Shown: piece after piece, positions 1 through 13,800 of the stretch | Position numbering within the stretch: position 1 is the stretch's first letter | How the letters are laid out: every line of letters starts with the position of its first letter | NCBI GenBank assembly: GCA_916613615.1 | Contig: OU744726.1 | Location: 64,806,987 to 64,870,986 of the forward strand | Source of the DNA: Steromphala cineraria | Lineage: Eukaryota > Mollusca > Gastropoda > Trochida > Trochidae | Direction: 5' to 3' | Length of the DNA stretch: 64,000 bases | The notes under the pieces: model-generated | What the model saw: only the letters and a program-made list of their open reading frames with translations | The model's database searches: none | What the model was told of the DNA's origin: nothing | Program-made: the position numbers and the translations under genes

Positions 1-3000
1 AGGAAATAGAGGATTTGAGTCTCAAACAACCAGCTGAGTCCTTATCAACCAGCAGAGCGGGGACACTGGCCATGTTTTAACACCACTGACGTAAAGGGGT
101 AGGAAATAAAAGATTTGAGTCTCAAACGACCAGCAGAGTCCTTATCAACCAGCAGAGCGGGGACACCGGCCATGTTTTAACACCACTGACGTAAAGGGGT
201 AGGAAATAGAAGATTTGGGTCTCAAACAACCAGCAAAGTCCTTATGAACCACCAGAGCGGAGACACTGGCCATGTTTTAACACCACTGATGTAAAGGGGT
301 ACGAAATGGAAGATTTGGGTCTCAAACAGCCAGCAAAGTCCTTATCAACTAGCAGAGCGGGGACACTGTCTATGTTTTAACACCACTGACATAAAGGGAT
401 AGGAACTAGAGGATTTGAGTTTCAAACAACCAGCAAAGTCCTTATCAACCAGCAGAGCGGGGACACTGTCTATGTTTTAACAACACTGACGTAAAGGGTA
501 GGAACTAGAGGATTTGAGTTTCAAACAACCAGCAAAGTCCTGATCAACCAGCAGAGCGGGGACACTGGCCATGTTTTAACACCACTGACGTAAAGGGGTA
601 GGAACTAGAGGATTTGAGTTTCAAACAACCAGCAAAGTCCTGATCAACCAGCAGAGCGGGGACACTGGCCATGTTTTAACACCACTGACGCAAAGGGGTA
701 GGAAATAAAAGATTTGAGTCTCAAACAACCAGCAGAGACCTTATCAACCAGCAGAGCGGGGACACTGGCCATGTTTTAACACCACTGACGTAAAGGGGTA
801 GGAAATAGAAGATTTGGGTCTCAAACAACCAGCAAAGTCCTTATCAACCAGCAGAGCCGAGACACTGGCCATGTTTTAACACCACTGATCTAAAGGGGTA
901 GGAAATAGAAGATTTTGGTCTCAAACAACCAGCAGAGTCCTTATCAACCAGCAGAGCGGGGACACTGTCTATGTTTTAACACCACTGACGTAAAGGGTAG
1001 GAACTAGAGGATTTGAGTCTCAAACAACCAGCTGAGTCCTTTTCAACCAGCAGAGCGGGGACACTGGCCATGTTTTAACACCACTGACGTAAAGGGGTAG
1101 GAAATAAAAGATTTGAGTCTCAACCAATTGCAACCAGCAGAGTCTTTATCAACCAGCAGAGCCGGGACACTGGCCATGTTTTAACACCACTGATGTAAAG
1201 GGGTAGGAAATAGAAGATTTTTGTCTCAAACAACCAGCAAAGTCCTTATCAACCAGCAGAGCGGGAACACTGTCTATGTTTTAACACCACTGACGTAAAG
1301 GGGTAGGAAATAAAAGATTTGGGTCTCAAACAACCAGCAAAGTCCTTATCAACCAGCAGAGCGGGAACACTGTCTATGTTTTAACACCACTGACGTAAAG
1401 GGGTAGGAAATAAAAGATTTGGGTCTCAAACAACCAGCAAAGTCCTTATCAACCAGCAGAGCGGAGACACTGGCCATGTTTTAACACCACTTACATAAAG
1501 GGATAGGAACTAGAGGATTTGAGTTTCAAACAACCAGCAAAGTCCTTATCAACCAGCAGAGCGGGGACACTGTCTATGTTTTAACAACACTGACGTAAAG
1601 GGTAGGAACTAGAGGATTTGAGTTTCAAACAACCAGCAAAGTCCTGATCAACCAGCAGAGCGGGGACACTGGCCATGTTTTAACACCACTGACGTAAAGG
1701 GGTAGGAACTAGAGGATTTGAGTTTCAAACAACCAGCAAAGTCCTGATCAACCAGCAGAGCGGGGACACTGGCCATGTTTTAACACCACTGACGTAAAGG
1801 GGTAGGAAATAAAAGATTTGAGTCTCAAACAACCAGCAGAGACCTTATCAACCAGCAGAGCGGGGACACTGGCCATGTTTTAACACCACTGACGTAAAGG
1901 GGTAGGAAATAGAAGATTTGGGTCTCAAACAACCAGCAAAGTCCTTATCAACAAGCAGAGCCGAGAAACTGGCCATGTTTTAACACCACTGATCTAAAGG
2001 GGTAGGAAATAGAAGATTTTGGTCTCAAACAACCAGCAGAGTCCTTATCAACCAGCAGAGCGGGGACACTGTCTATGTTTTAACACCACTGACGTAAAGG
2101 GTAGGAACTAGAGGATTTGAGTCTCAAACAACCAGCAAAGTCCTTATCAACCAGCAGAGCGGGGACACTGGCCATGTTTTAACACCACTGACGTAAAGGG
2201 GTAGGAAATAAAAGATTTGAGTCTCAACCAACCAGCAGAGTCTTTATCAACCAGCAGAGCCGGGACACTGGCCATGTTTTAACACCACTGATGTAAAGGG
2301 GTAGGAAATAGAAGATTTTGGTCTCAAACAACCAGCAGAGTCCTTATCAACCAGCAGAGCGGAGACACTGGCCATGTTTTAACACCACTGATGTAAAGGG
2401 GTAGGAAATAGAAGATTTGGGTCTCAAACAACCAGCAAAGTCCTTATCAACCAGCAGAGCGGGAACACTGTCTATGTTTTAACACCACTGACGTAAAGGG
2501 GTTGGAACTAGAGGATTTGAGTTTCAAACAACCAGCAAAGTCCTGATCAACCAGCAGAGCGGGGACACTGGCCATGTTTTAACACTACTGACGTAAAGGG
2601 GTAGGAAATAAAAGATTTGAGTCTCAACCAACCAGCAGAGTCTTTATCAACCAGCAGAGCCGGGACACTGGCCATGTTTTAACACCACTGATGTAAAGGG
2701 GTAGGAAATAGAAGATTTTGGTCTCAAACAACCAGCAGAGTCCTTATCAACCAGCAGAGCGGAGACACTGGCCATGTTTTAACACCACTGATGTAAAGGG
2801 GTAGGAAATAGAAGATGTGGGTCTCAAACAACCAGCAGAGTCCTTATCAACCAGCAGAGCGGGGACACTGTCTATGTTTTAACACCACTGACGTAAAGGG
2901 TAGGAACTAGAGGATTTGAGTCTCAAACAACCAGCTGAGTCCTTATCAACCAGCAGAGCGGTGACACTGGTCATGTTTTAACACCACTGATGTAAAGGGG

Positions 3001-5138
3001 TAGGAACTAGAAGATTTTGGTCTCAAACAACCAGCAGAGTCCTTATCAACCAGCAGAGCGGAGACACTGGCCATGTTTTAACACCACTGATGTAAAGGGG
3101 TAGGAAATAGAAGATTTGGGTCTCAAACAACCAGCAGAGTCCTTATCAACCAGCAGAGCGGGGACACTGTCTATGTTTTAACACCACTGACGTAAAGGGT
3201 AGGAACTAGAGGATTTGAGTCTCAAACAACCAGCTGAGTCCTTATCAACCAGCAGAGCGGGGACACTGGCCATGTTTTAACACCACTGACGTAAAGGGGT
3301 AGGAAATAAAAGATTTGAGTCTCAACCAACCAGCAGAGTCTTTATCAACCAGCAGAGCCGGGACACTGGCCATGTTTTAACACCACTGATGTAAAGGGGT
3401 AGGAAATAGAAGATTTTGGTCTCAAACAACCAGCAGAGTCCTTATCAACCAGCAGATTGGAGACACTGGCCATGTTTTAACACCACTGATGTAAAGGGGT
3501 AGGAAATAGAAGATTTGGGTCTCAAACAACCAGCAAAGTCCTTATCAACCAGCAGAGCGGGAACACTGTCTATGTTTTAACACCACTGACGTAAAGGGGT
3601 TGGAACTAGAGGATTTGAATTTCAAACAACCAGCAAAGTCCTGATCAACCAGCAGAGCGGGGACACTGGCCATGTTTTAACACCACTGACGTAAAGGGGT
3701 AGGAAATAGAAGATTTGAGTCTCAAACAACCAGCAGAGACCTTATCAACCAGCAGAGCGGGGACACTGGCCATGTTTTAACACCACTGACGTAAAGGGGT
3801 AGGAAATAGAAGATTTGGGTCTCAAACAACCAGCAAAGTCCTTATCAACCAGCAGAGCCGAGACACTGGCCATGTTTTAACACCACTGATGTAAAGGGGT
3901 AGGAAATAGAAGATTTATGTCTCAAACAACCAGCAGAGTCCTTATCAACCAGCAGAGCGGGGACACTGTCTATGTTTTAACACCACTGACGTAAAGGGTA
4001 GGAACTAGAGGATTTGAGTCTCAACCAACCAGCAGAGTCCTTATCATTCAGCAGAGCGGGGACACTGGCCATGTTTTAACACCACTGACGTAAAGGGGTA
4101 GGAAATAAAAGATTTGAGTCTCAACCATCCAGCAGAGTCTTTATCAACCAGCAGAGCCGGGACACTGGCCATGTTTTAACACCACTGACGTAAAGGGGTA
4201 GGAAATAGAAGATTTGGGTCTCAAACAACCAGCAAAGTCCTTATCAACCAGCAGAGCGGGGACACTGGCCATGTTTTAACACCACTGACGTAAAGGGGTA
4301 GGAACTAGCGGATTTGAGTCTCAAACAACCAGCTGAGTCCTTATCAACCAGCAGAGCGGGGACACTGGCCATGTTTTAACACCACTGACGTAAAGGGGTA
4401 GGAAATAAAAGATTTGAGTCTCAACCAACCAGCAGAGTCTTTATCAACCAGCAGAGCCGGGACACTGGCCATGTTTTAACACCACTGATGTAAAGGGGTA
4501 GGAAATAGAAGATTTTGGTCTCAAACAACCAGCAGAGTCCTTATCAACCAGCAGAGCGGGGACACTGTCTATGTTTTAACACCACTGACGTAAAGGGTAG
4601 GAACTAGAGAATTTGAGTCTCAAACAACCAGCTGAGTCCTTATCAACCAGCAGAGCGGGGACACTGGCCATGTTTTAACACCACTGACGTAAAGGGGTAG
4701 GAAATAAAAGATTTGAGTCTCAACCAACCAGCAGAGTCCTTATCAACCAGCAGAGCCGGGACACTGGCCATGTTTTAACACCACTGACGTAAAGGGGTAG
4801 GAAATAGAAGATTTGGGTCTCAAACAACCAGCAAAGTCCTTATCAACCAGCAGAGCGGAGACACTGGCCATGTTTTAACACCACTGATGTAAAGGGGTAG
4901 GAAATAGAAGATTTGGGTCTCAAACAACCAGCAAAGTCCTTATCAACCAGCAGAGCGGGGACACTGTCTATGTTTTAACACCACTGACGTAAAGGGGTAG
5001 GAAATAGAAGATTTGGGTCTCAAACAACCAGCAAAGTCCTTATCAACCAGCAGAGCGGAGACACTGGCCATGTTTTAACACCACTGACGTAAAGGGGTAG
5101 GAACTAGAGGATTTGAGTCTCAAACAACCAGCAGAGTC
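1..5138. repeat. 100-bp satellite array with higher-order structure
   Basis: About 51 head-to-tail copies of a 100-bp monomer that runs from AGGAAATAGA to GTAAAGGGGT. The array enters from the left window edge and stops inside a monomer at about 5138. Monomers differ at linked sites: CTGGCCATG or CTGTCTATG, GACGTAAAG or GATGTAAAG, GGAAATAGA or GGAACTAGA. Every one-base-shorter (99 bp) monomer I found, with GTAAAGGGTAGG at its end, carries CTGTCTATG. Rare variants recur about 1,104 bp apart (AACAACACTG near 484 and 1588; CTGATCTAAAGG near 888 and 1991), so part of the array is an 11-monomer higher-order repeat. No reading frame is maintained. TGACGTAA, a bZIP-like motif, is present in many monomers. 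Confidence 0.97.
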
Positions 5139-5565
5139 TTCCGAGTATAGACAGTCTGATTACAATATTGTATAGTGCGTTAAAGGTCGCTACTCAAATA
5201 TGTTTAGTTTGGTATTGAAAGCCGTTTTTGAAAGCCACTTTTGATGAGCCGTTTAGACCTATCTGACAACAAACAAGTGAATGCATGACTGGTCATGCCC
5301 CCATTTGGTGACGTCATAAACAGAATCAGTCTCGTTATCTATACATCTATCGTAACAATAAGACAGGGGAAAAAACTAATAATTAACGATTTTCAGGAAA
5401 TGATTTCCACTCAGTTAGGTAAATCATTTGACGATGTAACACTACGAAGCATTTGGTGTAAAAAAGATATCCACATCAATGGTAATTAAACAATTATTTA
5501 GGCGGTTTAACGAAAATTGAATATTGAGCTATGTAGTGAAATTATAATATGATCCGTTTCGTTTC
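5139..5565. other. Satellite edge to first palindrome, no gene seen
   Basis: Unique-looking AT-rich sequence directly after the satellite. The longest open frame is about 64 codons, resembles nothing I know and has no splice context. I see no gene here. Confidence 0.6.
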
Positions 5566-5680
5566 GCGCTGGGCATCTTCCCCGCAAGGCCTAGCTAGCG
5601 CACTTTAGAGACGAGCTATATAGATAGGCTCGTTATAACGTTAACGTTGGCTATCTAGGCCTTGCGGGGAAGATGTGCGC
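5566..5680. repeat. Fold-back palindrome (inverted repeat)
   Basis: Arms of about 30 bp with a few mismatches (left core CATCTTCCCCGCAAGGCCTA, right core at 5656-5676) flank a loop of about 55 bp that contains GAGCTATA and AGGCTCGTTA. This is a MITE or fold-back type structure. The right arm abuts a LINE fragment. Confidence 0.8.
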
Positions 5681-5683
5681 TGG

Positions 5684-5950
5684 GAGGCCTCAAAGACATT
5701 CCAAATCACATGATCTTTGCAAAAGAATATTAATCCATGCATACGTAACATCTCATCTCGACTACTGCAACTCCCTCCTCTATGGCTCAAGCTCAATATC
5801 CCATCATCAAACAGCTCAAAATAATAATATCAGCAAGCCCTATGAACACATCACTCCTGTCCTATAGCGACTACATTGGCTTCCGATACGTCATAATGTG
5901 TCATTCAAACTCCTCTCAATAACGTATACCACCCATCATTCTGATGCAGC
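5684..5950 (+). pseudogene. Non-LTR retrotransposon reverse transcriptase fragment (CR1/Jockey-like)
   Basis: The plus strand translates to HAYVTSHLDYCNSLLYG, a signature found in the reverse transcriptase C-terminal region of many CR1- and Jockey-type LINEs. After a frameshift the expected HWLP motif appears as HWLPIRHNVSFKLL near 5871-5915. Stop codons and frameshifts show it is dead, and only a short stretch of the element remains. The 5' side starts right at the palindrome's right arm, so the palindrome may have inserted into the LINE relic or truncated it. No other LINE domain is visible nearby. Confidence 0.75.
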
Positions 5951-7448
5951 ATCACGTTGATGTCCTGTCCCTACACCCCAGCCTGCAGCCTCAGATCTTC
6001 CCAGCAATTCCAACTCGACATCCCTAGCACGAGGATCAGAACATCTGAACGTTCATTGTCAAGATTTAATTGCGATTGTTGTGCTCTTAAGGCTGTTTAC
6101 CATTTGTACGACTCAAAGATGTGTCAATATGACAAATAAGACTTGTGTCCACACATTCCCATTAATGGACAAGCTTCGATGCAGACGAAATGTGAAGTTG
6201 AGTCTGCTGACAAAAGACGTTATTTAACGTTTGAGCTTTTTTGTTACTTATGACAGATTTGGAAGTTATAACACTCGGGCTGCACAAACCTGGTACTAAA
6301 GTATCACATTTTAGTACTTTAACGAAATTAGTGCGAAAACATCATTTCAACGAACGTCTGAACAACCAAATTTTGACCCCTGCCCACTTGAGATCTAATA
6401 AGTGCAAAACTTGGTTTCCCACCTTTAATTTGGATTCGCTGGTCGTTTAAACAAATGATTGATTAATAAGAGGTACTTTGTTTTAAATTTCTATCGTTTT
6501 TCATTCTTCAATCAAAATTATTACAAAATGGTGCAAAGTTTCTTTTGGAAGTCAGTGTATGTTGAAAGTTTTGAAGCGATAGCTTCTGACTCTCGCCATT
6601 TGTGTGTTTGCGCATGCTCAGAGTCGTATTGGCCCAGTCTGCTCGTATTGGCCCTGTTTTGCTCGTATTGGCCATGTTTTCCTGTATTGGCCCAGTTGTG
6701 GATTCGTATAGTGCAGACCGTATAAATTGTATATATAAGTGACATATCATTGATAGTTAATTAATAATGGTTTGTAGAAACAAGTCTTGCAACTGACAAA
6801 TAATGACAAATTAATATGATATAAATTTTATTTTGAAATGTATTGGAGTGCCTCTTACAAGTACTATGCCGACTAGACAGCAGAAAAAAACACACAATGA
6901 TGTTGAGATGAGATATAATTTATTGTAAAAAGAAATGTATTTCGGAAGTGAAAAAAAACCCCAATGTCATTTTCCCTTTGGTGGAAGGATATAATACCTT
7001 AAGAGGCAATAACACGAATAACGTGAAACGATCATATATATATACAGATCAGATATAAATAAAAGTATACATAAACATGAGAGAAGTGAACATGTATTGG
7101 TATGATTTTGTATATATTCAGAAATGCCCATTACATTATGTACACGTATAAAACTTCTGAATTTGGCTATAATTGTCGGTGTTATTCCATAAAGCGACTG
7201 TCATTACAAACAAATCGTTCATATACATTACGATTTTGTTCCATATTTTTCATTTAAATTCATTTGAAAGTTATGCAAACGATTAATTTATACAGTTCTC
7301 ATCGATAATTCTTGTTTCAGAATGTTTAGAACAAACTTCCTTTGTTTGTGACAAATGCTGAATTAGAAAATAGTTCGTGACTGGAGATAAGTAGCCATCT
7401 ATTTTGAGGTGTCAGACCAACTGTAATAAAACATTGTGATCAAATTAT
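5951..7448. other. Intergenic, downstream of P450 gene 1
   Basis: AT-rich with only short open frames of unrecognised composition. The one structured item is the ATTGGCC minisatellite at 6623-6695, listed separately. Part of the right side may be 3' untranslated or flanking sequence of the P450 gene that ends at 7822. Confidence 0.5.
6623..6695. repeat. Short minisatellite, about 20-bp unit, four copies
   Basis: Four tandem copies of a unit like CTCGTATTGGCCCTGTTTTG. Each copy carries ATTGG, an inverted CCAAT box. A similar TATTGGCCCA-rich patch occurs at 62335-62452. Confidence 0.8.
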
Positions 7449-7454
7449 TTTATT
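7449..7454 (-). promoter_or_regulatory. Candidate polyadenylation signal of P450 gene 1
   Basis: On the minus strand this reads AATAAA, about 370 nt downstream of the gene 1 stop codon. It is the first canonical hexamer I noticed downstream of the gene. Nothing else supports its use. Confidence 0.3.
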
Positions 7455-7821
7455 GCCTTCGTTGAGGACCAAACAATTGAACTGCATGAAAAACTTAGTT
7501 GCGATTACAAAGTTTAACAGTTACTAAGCCACCGTGATTGATAACCTAGTTTTTGGTTGATGGAACTACTTGCACGTTTCTACTCCCAATATGTTCAATT
7601 GGTCTCAGAGGACACTGGCCTTCAGTGGTACGTTAACGTTAAATTTCAGTGAATATTTTTAATGTGATTTCATAAACGAAAGGTATGTTACAGATCATAA
7701 CGAATAACACACACATTTTAAAAAATACAAAAAACAACAAGCTATTTCATGAACAGATACAAAACAAGAGGGTTTGTGTTTACAATGTCAAAGAATAATA
7801 TGATTTTGTTTATCGCACATT

Positions 7822-10800
7822 TCAAACAAATCTATCCTTGATGACCACTTCGTAAGGCTTCGTAAGATAGACAAAACCAGTTTCCGCCGGTTCAACATCA
7901 GCTGTCACGCCTTCAGGCATGCTTATTTCAAAGTTCCGGTAAAGAGCTGCAAGGATCATGTGAAGTTGCGGTTTGGCCAACGATTCGGCCATACATGCTC
8001 TTTTTCCAACAGAAAATGGTATCCACCCTTCTGGCTTTGTGTATATGCCAGTGGAGTCAAGGAAACGTTCTGGTCTAAACGTCCACGGATCTTTCCATAT
8101 TCGTTGATCATGGTGGGCAGCATGGAGATTAGGTAGAATGAAAGTCCCCTTGGGAATTGTGTATCCCCCTGTTAACGAAATAAGGTACAGACTCAATCTA
8201 TTGAATTAGTTAAACGATGAAAATATTTTTCCAAGGATTATGATACAGAGGAATATATGGATGACAACTTCTTTATTCATGGTATGCGACGTTTCGGCAC
8301 AGCTCCTTGTTATGAAGTTTTTCAATTTCTATTTGTCAAAGTGTTAGTCTTTAGAAGAGTGATTAGACCAAAGTCAATCTAAATAATGTTTTTCCAAGGA
8401 TTATAATACAGAGGAATGTATGGATGACAACTTCTTTATTTACGTTTCAGCACAGCTCCTTGTTATAAAAGTTTTTCAATTTTGATATCTGTCAAAGTGT
8501 TAGTCTTTTGAAGAGTGATTTGATCAAAGTCAATCTAAATAATGTTTTTCCAAGGATTATAATACAGAGGAATATATGGATGACAACTTCTTTATTCATG
8601 GTATGCGACGTTTCGGCACAGGTTCATGTTATGAATGTTTTTCAATTTCTATTTGTCAAAGTGTTAGTCTTTAAAAGAGTGATTAGATCAAACGCACCCA
8701 GTCTTAGTAAACCTAGCCTCAATATTATCCGTTTCACTCCTATACTGAGTCTAACAAAGCCTAGTAGAGGGTCGCGTCAGCCGACCTTTCTGCGACCTAT
8801 GACCCTCAAACGTTAAACGTGCGAAGGCAGACTATTGTGGCTTGATAAGCTGAGTTCTGATTGGTCAATTCGATACGTGGATTGACGCGACCCTCTACTA
8901 GGCCTTTTTAGACTCAGTATAGGAGTGAAACGGGTAATATTGAGGCTAGGTTTACTTAGACTGAAACGCACCAAGAGATGTTTCACATGTTGTTACATGA
9001 GGCATAGCAAATGGTGCAACAGTGGCTCTCCTCATGCTTTCATGAAGTTAATCTCAATATGTTTTTCCAAGGATTATCATACAGAGGAATATACATGGTA
9101 TGCGACGTTTCGGCACACCTTCTTGTTATGAAATGTTTTCAATTTTGATATTTGTCAAAGTGTTAGTCTTAATAAGAGTGATTAGATCAAACGAACCAAG
9201 AGACGTTTCACATGTTGTTACATGAGGCATTGCAAATGGTGCAACAGTAGCTATCCTCATGCTTTCATGAAGTACGGCTTCTGTGTATGGTAGGTTGGCT
9301 CGATCAGACTTTGCAGGTGTTACACGTGATCCTGAAATGAAAAGGGCACACCAGAAGTTAGTTTTCAATTACTTTGACTTTATCAATCTATTGTGGTTTT
9401 AACATTTACTTACACAATTTTCACATAACTTTGCTTGAAACACTTTGTAGTGTGACGATATCTTTGGTTTCAATTTCAGACATGTTATTTTGTTAAAACT
9501 ATAGCCATTGTCTCTGTAGCTCTTCAGGCTGTAATTCTGTTTTATGTTTCATCATTAAATCTAAACTCATGTCCAAAAGAAACGATACCAAGTTTTCAAA
9601 GTCGTCCGAAACAAAATTCTATAACCTGACAGAGTCGAATTTAAGTGTGTCTAACAGGCATATATCTTGTAAAAAAGTATGCACATTTTCATTCTTCAGG
9701 AAAAGATACTTTTGATTTTGTGTCTCTTCAAATGTACATGGAGTGCATAAATCGAAATTTCAAATTGTTTTATGAACAAAACTTTTGTCATTTCACTTTA
9801 AAATTGATAAAGTATTGAATTTATGTCAGAAAAAAAAGTTGTTGATATAATACACTTTATTTGACATAAATTCGTTGATGCGTCACTGCACTAGAACGTT
9901 TTAAAACAAGCGAAAGTGTCCAATTTCTCTCTGCTATCTCGCCTATTTAAGGAGATTCCAGATCGATGATTTTTTCAAATGCATGTTTCTCGCAAACATG
10001 AAAAGATAATGTTTCCAAATTTTGCATAGACGTAATTTGACTACTGAATAAATGATATTACTATGTTTTAGTCTTATTAATCTGCAGTGGATTGAGTTAT
10101 TTTGGGATTTGTGTGGTATCGTTTCTTTTGGACATGAGTTTATCATTCATTATTCAAAGAATCAGAGGGTCACCATTTGAGGAGAAAAATGAAAGAAATC
10201 AAAGAAATTTCATTCCTTATCAGTAAACATGTCTGTACATTTTCTAGTTTTTTGCCTCCGAAAAAGAGGTCAAAATGGTTTTTAAAGCGCGGCCCCTACA
10301 CCCTTAATAGGGCCACAAGGTCACCAAACAATCTATGAAAAAGAATTAACATCAACTATGAAGAGGAATTTGGGATACTGGCCGCGATTCCTTGCCATCC
10401 TAGAAAAATTGCTCTTTTGAACTTTGACATGGTTGTTAAATCTTATAATAGGCAAAAGCGTAATACGTTTTGGAATTCTGTATATTACCACAATGTCTTT
10501 GTTTAAGATAGGAACCCGATACTTAGATGTATCCTGCTCACCTAAAACAGAATCCACCTCTCCATGGAGTTTAGCCTGTACTTCCGGGTGTGCTGCTACG
10601 TACAAGATTGTCCAGTACAGCGTTTGTCTGGAGGTGTCATAGCCAGCTGAGGAGGATGATTACACAAATAAAAATCTGCAGCTATTAAAGATGCTGTATC
10701 ATACTTGCATGCGGTTCAGGATGAAACTTAGCTATTGAGAAATGAAATATATCACTTTGTAGAAAACTCTTTCGTCGAAATTTTTTATATCATATTTAGA

Positions 10801-13800
10801 TTGTTTAATCAACAATAACATACTTATTTCGACGCTTCAAGCACAGTACCCCTCGTAGAAAGGACATGTCATTTAACGAACCCGCTTTCGGTGACGTAAT
10901 CATTATGTTTGTAGGATTTCCACCGTGTCTCAACTACCGTAATTGCATTCAATGGGTATCAACTTTGACAGCAACGAATACCTAATTCGGAGAGAAAGAA
11001 TATAACATCTAGTTGAGCGCGACAAAGACGGTTTTCAAGCGTACATTTAGAAACCGGAAGTTGTGAAATGGCCACACTTGATTCGCCCCTATGTCGACTG
11101 CCGTTTCGGTATTTATTGGTAAATTATCTCCTATTTGATGAATTTTGGTCCGATTTTCTCAAGGTTTTTTTCTAAAAATACAATGCATACATTAAAAATA
11201 CTTTAAAAAATATTGCAAGTATGATATAGCATCTTTAATGAGTTGATGATAAGATAATCAGCTACATTCAAACAACTAGAAGCATAATCATTTTATATGA
11301 AAGTAGGACATGCTTCAGTAGTAAATGAAAACAATGATGCGGGATCATTATATAAAGTGATTAATATTATCAAAATTTTATCGTTTACTAAATGTCGTCC
11401 TTCTAATTGCAAAGTTTCTTCTGAGATTTAATCAGCATAAGGTCCTTTTTCTTCACTGATCTGCATGCCATATGTCCAGAGAGAGTAATGACTAAAACTG
11501 GAAAACATTTAATCCTTTTCCCAGTTTATAAGTTGTTATAGGGTACCTTACCACTGAAAATGTCGGATATTGTCTGAGCGAAGTGAGTTTCTGTGATCTC
11601 AGCAAGACGTTCTGGATTCTCTTCAGCTGCTAGTTCCTTCTGTGCAATCAAGATGGCGTCTGTGAAATCTCGCTGGACATCTATTTATTAGATCAATGAT
11701 AGAAATGATTGTACAATGTTACGTACACCAATTTTATATGCTTTCTATTTACAGTATGTAACAGCGACTGTGAAATCTTGCTGGAGTTCTGGTGAAGGAA
11801 ATAAATATACCGACAGTCATACATTTTCTATTTCTCCACACACACCAAAACTTAACATATAACGCATGCTATATATATATGCATTTATGTAAAACAATTG
11901 TCCTATGGTCTTACACTGAAATAAATCTGTCTGACTGTGTCTCTGTCTGAAATCAACATAAGAATATATATCACCACAGTCGAGTTTAAGTAATCAAAGT
12001 TTTCCCCAGAAGGTCTAATATGTGGCATCTTATTATGAATTAAATGTGGGATTAAAAAACGAAGGAACTAATATTTGAGGTAATGGACATTGTCATCAGA
12101 AAGAATTATAGTTCATGCATAACATACGGAACTGTTTTCATTTTACATAAATCAATTTTTCAAACATCTTACTTGCACAGTCTAAGATTGTTTTCGATAG
12201 ACCTAATGAAATGATAATAGATTAAATATTTATGTTTTATGATGTTAAACATTGCGCCAATTTGAAAATACCTTGATTGGCAAAGATATTGTTCCTGCAA
12301 CAAATGACATATATGAGTTTATTACCTGGAGAGAAACAACGTACTTGTTCAGTCATAGGTCTTAATGCAAAGCTTGTAAGTTCTTCGACTGTTTTGTTAA
12401 GCTTTGTGATAATGTATTTATTAATTAATGAAAATAAGGATCAATAAGGAAAATCATTTTATGTAATATCAACATATTTATACTGTGAAGCCGACATCCT
12501 GATGTCGTTGTCAAGCAAGGGTAATGAAGAGTATCCATGACATAATTGATCACCACATACTTATACAATTTAACAAATGTCTTCATTAAAACAAATTTCC
12601 CCTCAACAGCTTTTAATTAAAATTTCGGTACCTGGAGAGAAGGTCTCTTTGTGTTGGTTCATCTTGGTATAGATGTGTTGTAGAACCTCATTAAACATCG
12701 CCTCCACTCTTCTGAACTTCCTGGTTGGGAAAAGTCTCAAAGGAGGAAGAATGTCTTCCAGCAGCCCATTACCAAGTTCTTCATTGGCTTTGGTGAAGAT
12801 GTTACATAGTCGTTTGAATTCTTCGTCATCCTTTGAATACCTTGCAAACGGTAGACACCATAACATGGCATAATATAACTATGAAAGATTATGTAACATT
12901 ATGTTTATGAAGAGATTAAGAAAATTTGAAAATTTAAAATATCAAACTTATAAAAAATGACCGTCTCACTTTACAACTCTGTTATGGTAGGTCCATAATA
13001 AGTTCCTATAATGTCCTTGCTTCCCTTAGTGAACTTGTCAAAGTACAAAGTGTTGTTATCATCATCATGGTAAAAATACATGTATATATGTTACACAAAT
13101 TCTTATATCGACATTACACTAATAATGAGCAAACATGGACGGATAATTAAGTCATAATGTAAATATCAGTACTTGAAAAATGGCAGATTTAAATATATCT
13201 ATTAAAATTCAACTGTCCAAGTTTTCATTGGGCTTAACATCAGTTCTGTCTGTTGCACCTACATTTCAGAGAAGCATATTTTACTGAGAAGGTTGAAGAA
13301 AATCAACTCCGTGTAGGGCCTTATGTCGAACGTTCCCTCTTCTTTCCTCATTTCCTTGAAAACCATCTCAAGAACATCGCTAACGGTGTTCTCAAAATTA
13401 CTGCCCTTCATATAAGAGCTGAAATCAAAGCAAGACATTGCAAAATATAAATGCCATCATATTCGAAACTTAATCAGATATCCATGATTAATTGTCTGAA
13501 GAATACAAAATCTTTTAGATACATTTAGCGATAGAAAATTAACGTCTGTAGTCAATTTGAAAATTTATTGATTAAAACAATAACATTGCAGCTAACTTAA
13601 TATATAAGATTTATTGTAATTTGAAAGCATTAAAGAAAATTTATAAATATAGTAATATAGCAACATTAGAACATTTAAAAACGTGATAAATTTTAAGATT
13701 AAGAAAGTGATTTGTATATATTGTACTAAAGTAGTAAAGCAATATAGTTATATATTTTCCAAAGAGAAAATTGTCCAATCTCATTGGCATAAATTCATTT

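Larger units (their letters stand above)
8228..9190. repeat. Tandem partial duplications in intron 9 of P450 gene 1
   Basis: Four copies of an intron segment of about 155 bp, each with TTTTTCCAAGGATTAT near the start and GTGTTAGTCTTT near the end (CCAAGG at about 8231, 8394, 8550 and 9067). The last copy runs into the true exon 9. The third and fourth copies are separated by a MITE and by a partial exon 9 copy. The repeated segment includes ATGGATGACAACTTCTTTAT, which is also one arm of the palindrome at 32236-32350, so an old fold-back element was amplified with the intron. Confidence 0.85.

Noticed and set aside
1..5138. CRISPR array
   Set aside because: The repeat unit is continuous with no unique spacers, and the DNA is eukaryotic. 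It is a satellite.
8972..9047. Alternative exon 9 of P450 gene 1
   Set aside because: It lacks a 3' splice acceptor and the first 59 nt of the exon, so use as an alternative exon is unlikely.
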